Assembly: GCA_036399715.1 (NCBI GenBank)
Contig: DASWMO010000104.1
Span: 1 to 9,461 of the forward strand
Reading direction: 5' to 3'
Source: DASVSE01 sp036399715
GTDB lineage: Bacteria; Bacteroidota; Rhodothermia; Rhodothermales; Rubricoccaceae
DNA length: 9,461 nucleotides
This document shows positions 7,642 to 9,461 of this stretch, piece after piece. Under the pieces are notes generated by a model, which did no database searches, was not told the DNA's origin, and was given only the letters and a program-made list of their open reading frames with translations. A program made the translations under genes and the position numbers. Position 1 is the stretch's first letter. Every line of letters begins with the position of its first letter.

Positions 7642-7648
7642 CAAGCTA
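7642..7648 (-). promoter_or_regulatory. Candidate -7 promoter element of the acyl-CoA dehydrogenase gene (TAGCTTG)
   Basis: On the minus strand TAGCTTG lies 41 bases upstream of the ATG of the acyl-CoA dehydrogenase gene and fits the TAnnTTG form also seen before the M16 and sigma factor genes. A TTCC lies about 19 bases further upstream, where a -33 TTG would be expected, so the upstream element is imperfect at best. The neighbouring inverted repeats at 7666-7691 would cover the -25 to -50 zone of such a promoter. Confidence 0.35.
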
Positions 7649-7665
7649 CGGGCGCGTTCGCGTGC

Positions 7666-7691
7666 CCGGAAGCGGTTCCGGCAAGAACCGG
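7666..7691. repeat. Two interlocking inverted repeats in the acyl-CoA dehydrogenase/pyrF divergent region
   Basis: CCGGAA (7666-7671) and TTCCGG (7676-7681) form one inverted repeat around GCGG. CGGTTC (7673-7678) and GAACCG (7685-7690) form a second around CGGCAA. They share bases 7673-7678, so only one could fold at a time in RNA; as DNA they could be a dyad operator. The site lies upstream of the candidate promoter of the acyl-CoA dehydrogenase gene and 68 bases before the pyrF start. The sequence symmetry is directly visible; a regulatory role is inference. Confidence 0.4.
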
Positions 7692-7758
7692 ACGCCCGCT
7701 CGGGCGGCGCAGATCCGGACGACGGGGCGAGATTGGGGACGCGCCCCCCCCTGCCCGC

Positions 7759-8604
7759 GTGCCCGCTTCGGCCCTGCCGCCCATTCCATTTTCAGCCCGG
7801 TTGCGCGCGGCCGTCCGCGACGCTGGGTCGGTGCTGTGTGTGGGGCTGGACCCGGACCGGATGCCGGACGGCGTGCCGCAGGACGTCCGGGGCGTGGTTT
7901 CGTTCTGTGTTGCAATAACGGATGCGACGGCCGAGGTCTCGGCAGCCTTCAAGCCCAACCTCGCCTTCTTCGAGGCCCTCGGCCCGGACGGCGCCCACGC
8001 TCTGGCCGACGTATGCGCGCACGTCCGCGCGACGGGCCGCCTGCTCGTGCTCGACGGCAAGCGCGGCGACATCGGACACACGGGCCGGCTCTACGCCCGC
8101 GCCCTCTTCGCCGAGCCGCCCGCCGGGTTCGCCAGCGACGCCGCGACGGTTGCGCCGTACATGGGCGCCGACAGCCTCGCGCCGTTCCTCGATGGTCCGC
8201 TGTGCGCCGGCCGGTGTGCGTTCGCGCTCGTGGCCACGTCCAATCCGGGTGCGGACGACGTGCAGACCCTCGACATCGACGGCGAGCCGCTGTACCGCCA
8301 CGTCGCCCGGATGGCCGTCCGGGCCGCCGAGGGAATGCCCGGCGAGATCGGGTTCGTCGTCGGCGCGACGCGGCCGGGGCGCCTCGCGGGCTTGCGGGCC
8401 GAGCACCCGGACGTCCCGTTTCTCGTGCCCGGCGTCGGTGCGCAGGGCGGGAGTGCCGCCGACGTAATGGCCGCCAACGCGGACGGGCCCGTGCTGGTCA
8501 ATGTCGGACGAGCGATTTTCGGCGCCTCGTCGGGCCGCGGCTATGCCCTCGCCGCCTCACGCGCGGCACGGGCCGTGGCGCGCGAGTTGCGAACCGATCT
8601 GTAA
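7759..8604 (+). CDS. pyrF: Orotidine-5'-phosphate decarboxylase, type 2
   Basis: OMP decarboxylase converts orotidine-5'-phosphate to UMP, the last step of de novo pyrimidine synthesis, in the cytoplasm. The 281-residue product has the type 2 (longer, PyrF subfamily 2) hallmarks. These are CVGLDPD at 27-33, the FKPNLAFFEALG strand at 64-75 and the catalytic LDGKRGDIG at 98-106, with D99, K101 and D104 as the Asp-Lys-Asp network. They are followed by PYMGADSLAPF at 133-143, ATSNPGA at 159-165 and the phosphate-binding VPGVGAQGG at 223-231. I chose GTG at 7759 because the protein then begins shortly before the conserved ARLRAAV helix and has normal length. The frame stays open upstream to a GTG at 7612, but that extension is Arg/Pro-rich and unlike the family. 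There is no Shine-Dalgarno sequence and a run of eight C residues lies just upstream. The gene is divergent from the acyl-CoA dehydrogenase gene and is followed after 37 bases by a secreted-protein gene on the same strand. No other pyr gene is nearby. Confidence 0.96.
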   Translation: MPASALPPIPFSARLRAAVRDAGSVLCVGLDPDRMPDGVPQDVRGVVSFCVAITDATAEVSAAFKPNLAFFEALGPDGAHALADVCAHVRATGRLLVLDGKRGDIGHTGRLYARALFAEPPAGFASDAATVAPYMGADSLAPFLDGPLCAGRCAFALVATSNPGADDVQTLDIDGEPLYRHVARMAVRAAEGMPGEIGFVVGATRPGRLAGLRAEHPDVPFLVPGVGAQGGSAADVMAANADGPVLVNVGRAIFGASSGRGYALAASRAARAVARELRTDL

Positions 8605-8641
8605 TGGAAGCGTTTGCGGACTGATCTTCCTCTTCGGTCCA

Positions 8642-9461
8642 ATGCGTGCTCTTTTGCTGACGCTCGCCGTCCTCGCGGCCCCTGCCAGCGCGCAAGGCGG
8701 TGCCACCTACCGGGTGACGTTCGAGAGCACGTGGAGCGCGGCGACGCACCCGGCCGGTTTCCCGGCGAACGCGCACTTCTCGCAGCTCGTCGGGACGGCG
8801 CACGCGGCCGCGGTGTCATTCTGGACGCCCGGCGAACTGGCATCGACGGCGATTGAGGAGATGGCCGAACGCGGACGGTTCGCCGCACTGATGCAGGAGT
8901 TCACGGCCGCGATGCCTGAGGCGTTGCCCGGTCATGTCGGTCAGGACTTGCCCGTCTCCCCCGGCAGTGCCGAGACGTTCCTTAGTGTGTCGCCCGAGCA
9001 CCCGCTCCTCACGCTCGTGACGATGCTCGCGCCGAGCCCCGACTGGTTCGTCGGCGTGCACGGCCTCGACCTGCGCGTGAACGGGGCCTGGCCGGACCAT
9101 GCCGTCGTCCCGCTCGCAGCCTACGATGCCGGGACCGACAGTGGCGTGGCCTACACGTCCCCCGACGCCGACACGCTCCCGCGCGAGGCGATCGCGCTGC
9201 TCGGGACCGCGCCGTTCGTGGCCGGCGCACCCGTCGGCACGTTCACATTCGAGCGGCTTGCGACGGCCGCGGAGGGCGCTCCGTCCGACGCCGCGTTCGT
9301 GCTCGGCGCACCGTCGCCGAACCCGGTCCGCTCGTCGGCCACGCTCACGCTGAGCGTGGCCGAGTCCCAGCAGGTCCGCGTGCGCCTCGTCGACGCGCTC
9401 GGCCGGACGGTCGCCGTCCTCGCCGACGCGGCGGTCGCCTCAGGCACTGTGCCGCTCTCCA
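8642..9461 (+). CDS. Secreted spondin-N-domain protein with T9SS-like sorting tail, 3' end cut by window edge
   Basis: The visible 273 residues begin with a short Sec signal peptide (residues 1-18, hydrophobic core LLLTLAVLAAP, cleavage after ASA or ASAQ). Residues 22-205 match the Spondin_N domain. YRVTFESTWSAATHP opens the domain, followed by NAHFSQLVGTAH at 43-54, the signature LAPSPDWFVGVHGLDL at 129-144 and YDAGTDSGVAYTSPD at 161-175. The domain is a C2-like beta sandwich known from extracellular matrix proteins of animals and from bacterial secreted proteins; the Asp residues near 163 and 166 may bind metal. From residue 222 a T9SS type A-like tail starts (PSPNP at 224-228, then RLVDALGRTVAVLADAAV), similar to the tail of the protein at 955-2025, and runs off the end. 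Probably 30-50 residues are missing. The ATG at 8642 is the natural start of the signal peptide and has no Shine-Dalgarno sequence. It may be co-transcribed with pyrF. Ligand and function are unknown. Confidence 0.93.
   Translation, partial: MRALLLTLAVLAAPASAQGGATYRVTFESTWSAATHPAGFPANAHFSQLVGTAHAAAVSFWTPGELASTAIEEMAERGRFAALMQEFTAAMPEALPGHVGQDLPVSPGSAETFLSVSPEHPLLTLVTMLAPSPDWFVGVHGLDLRVNGAWPDHAVVPLAAYDAGTDSGVAYTSPDADTLPREAIALLGTAPFVAGAPVGTFTFERLATAAEGAPSDAAFVLGAPSPNPVRSSATLTLSVAESQQVRVRLVDALGRTVAVLADAAVASGTVPLS

Noticed and set aside
5684..7918. A 744-codon open frame on the plus strand
   Set aside because: It is antisense to the whole acyl-CoA dehydrogenase gene, whose catalytic motifs are intact, and continues into pyrF in the wrong frame. 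The translation has no recognisable domain.
8605..8641. Possible hairpin (GGAAG with CTTCC) between pyrF and the spondin gene
   Set aside because: The stem is only five base pairs with a 15-base loop, too weak to call a terminator.
1..9461. Possible mobile element, defence island or phage region
   Set aside because: No transposase, integrase, terminal repeats, tRNA, toxin-antitoxin, nuclease or CRISPR repeat is visible. Base composition and codon use look uniform across the seven genes, so the window reads as ordinary chromosome.

Overview
This is a GC-rich, gene-dense chromosomal window with seven protein-coding genes, two of them cut by the window edges, and no RNA gene, insertion sequence or CRISPR array that I can see. 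No intergenic gap exceeds about 175 bases. The best taxonomic guess is a high-GC member of the Rhodothermota/Bacteroidota side of the tree (for example the Rubricoccaceae/Rhodothermales). The reasons are two secreted proteins with C-terminal sorting domains of the type IX secretion (T9SS) type A kind, a TIGR02999-type ECF sigma factor next to a TPR-bearing Ser/Thr kinase, mostly absent Shine-Dalgarno sequences, and TAnnTTG motifs resembling the Bacteroidota -7 promoter element. This placement is inference; no 16S or other marker gene is present.

Layout, left to right. On the minus strand lies the N-terminal 261 residues of an M16 zinc metallopeptidase (1-783). Upstream of it, also on the minus strand, is a secreted DUF4397-like protein with a T9SS tail (955-2025), followed by a strong terminator-like hairpin (894-936). 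A divergent intergenic region (2026-2177) separates it from a plus-strand pair: an ECF-type sigma factor (2178-2792) and, 44 bases downstream, an 887-residue transmembrane Ser/Thr kinase with a TPR C-terminus (2837-5500). The kinase gene ends at a 36-bp perfect palindrome (5506-5541) that sits between convergent genes and probably terminates both.

The convergent partner is a long VLCAD/ACAD9-like acyl-CoA dehydrogenase on the minus strand (5561-7600). A second divergent region (7601-7758) carries a candidate promoter, two interlocking inverted repeats and a C8 tract. It leads to pyrF, a type 2 orotidine-5'-phosphate decarboxylase (7759-8604). Thirty-seven bases after pyrF begins a secreted spondin-N-domain protein with a second T9SS-like tail (8642 to the window end).

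Functionally the genes are a mixture: pyrimidine synthesis (pyrF), fatty-acid oxidation (acyl-CoA dehydrogenase), proteolysis (M16), two exported proteins and one signalling unit. The clearest functional unit is the sigma factor/kinase pair. It has no neighbouring anti-sigma factor, which fits the known idea that such sigma factors are controlled by phosphorylation. I found no convincing undescribed multi-gene system. The most useful leads are the sigma/kinase pair, the promoter motif shared by three upstream regions, the palindromes, and the spondin-domain cargo.
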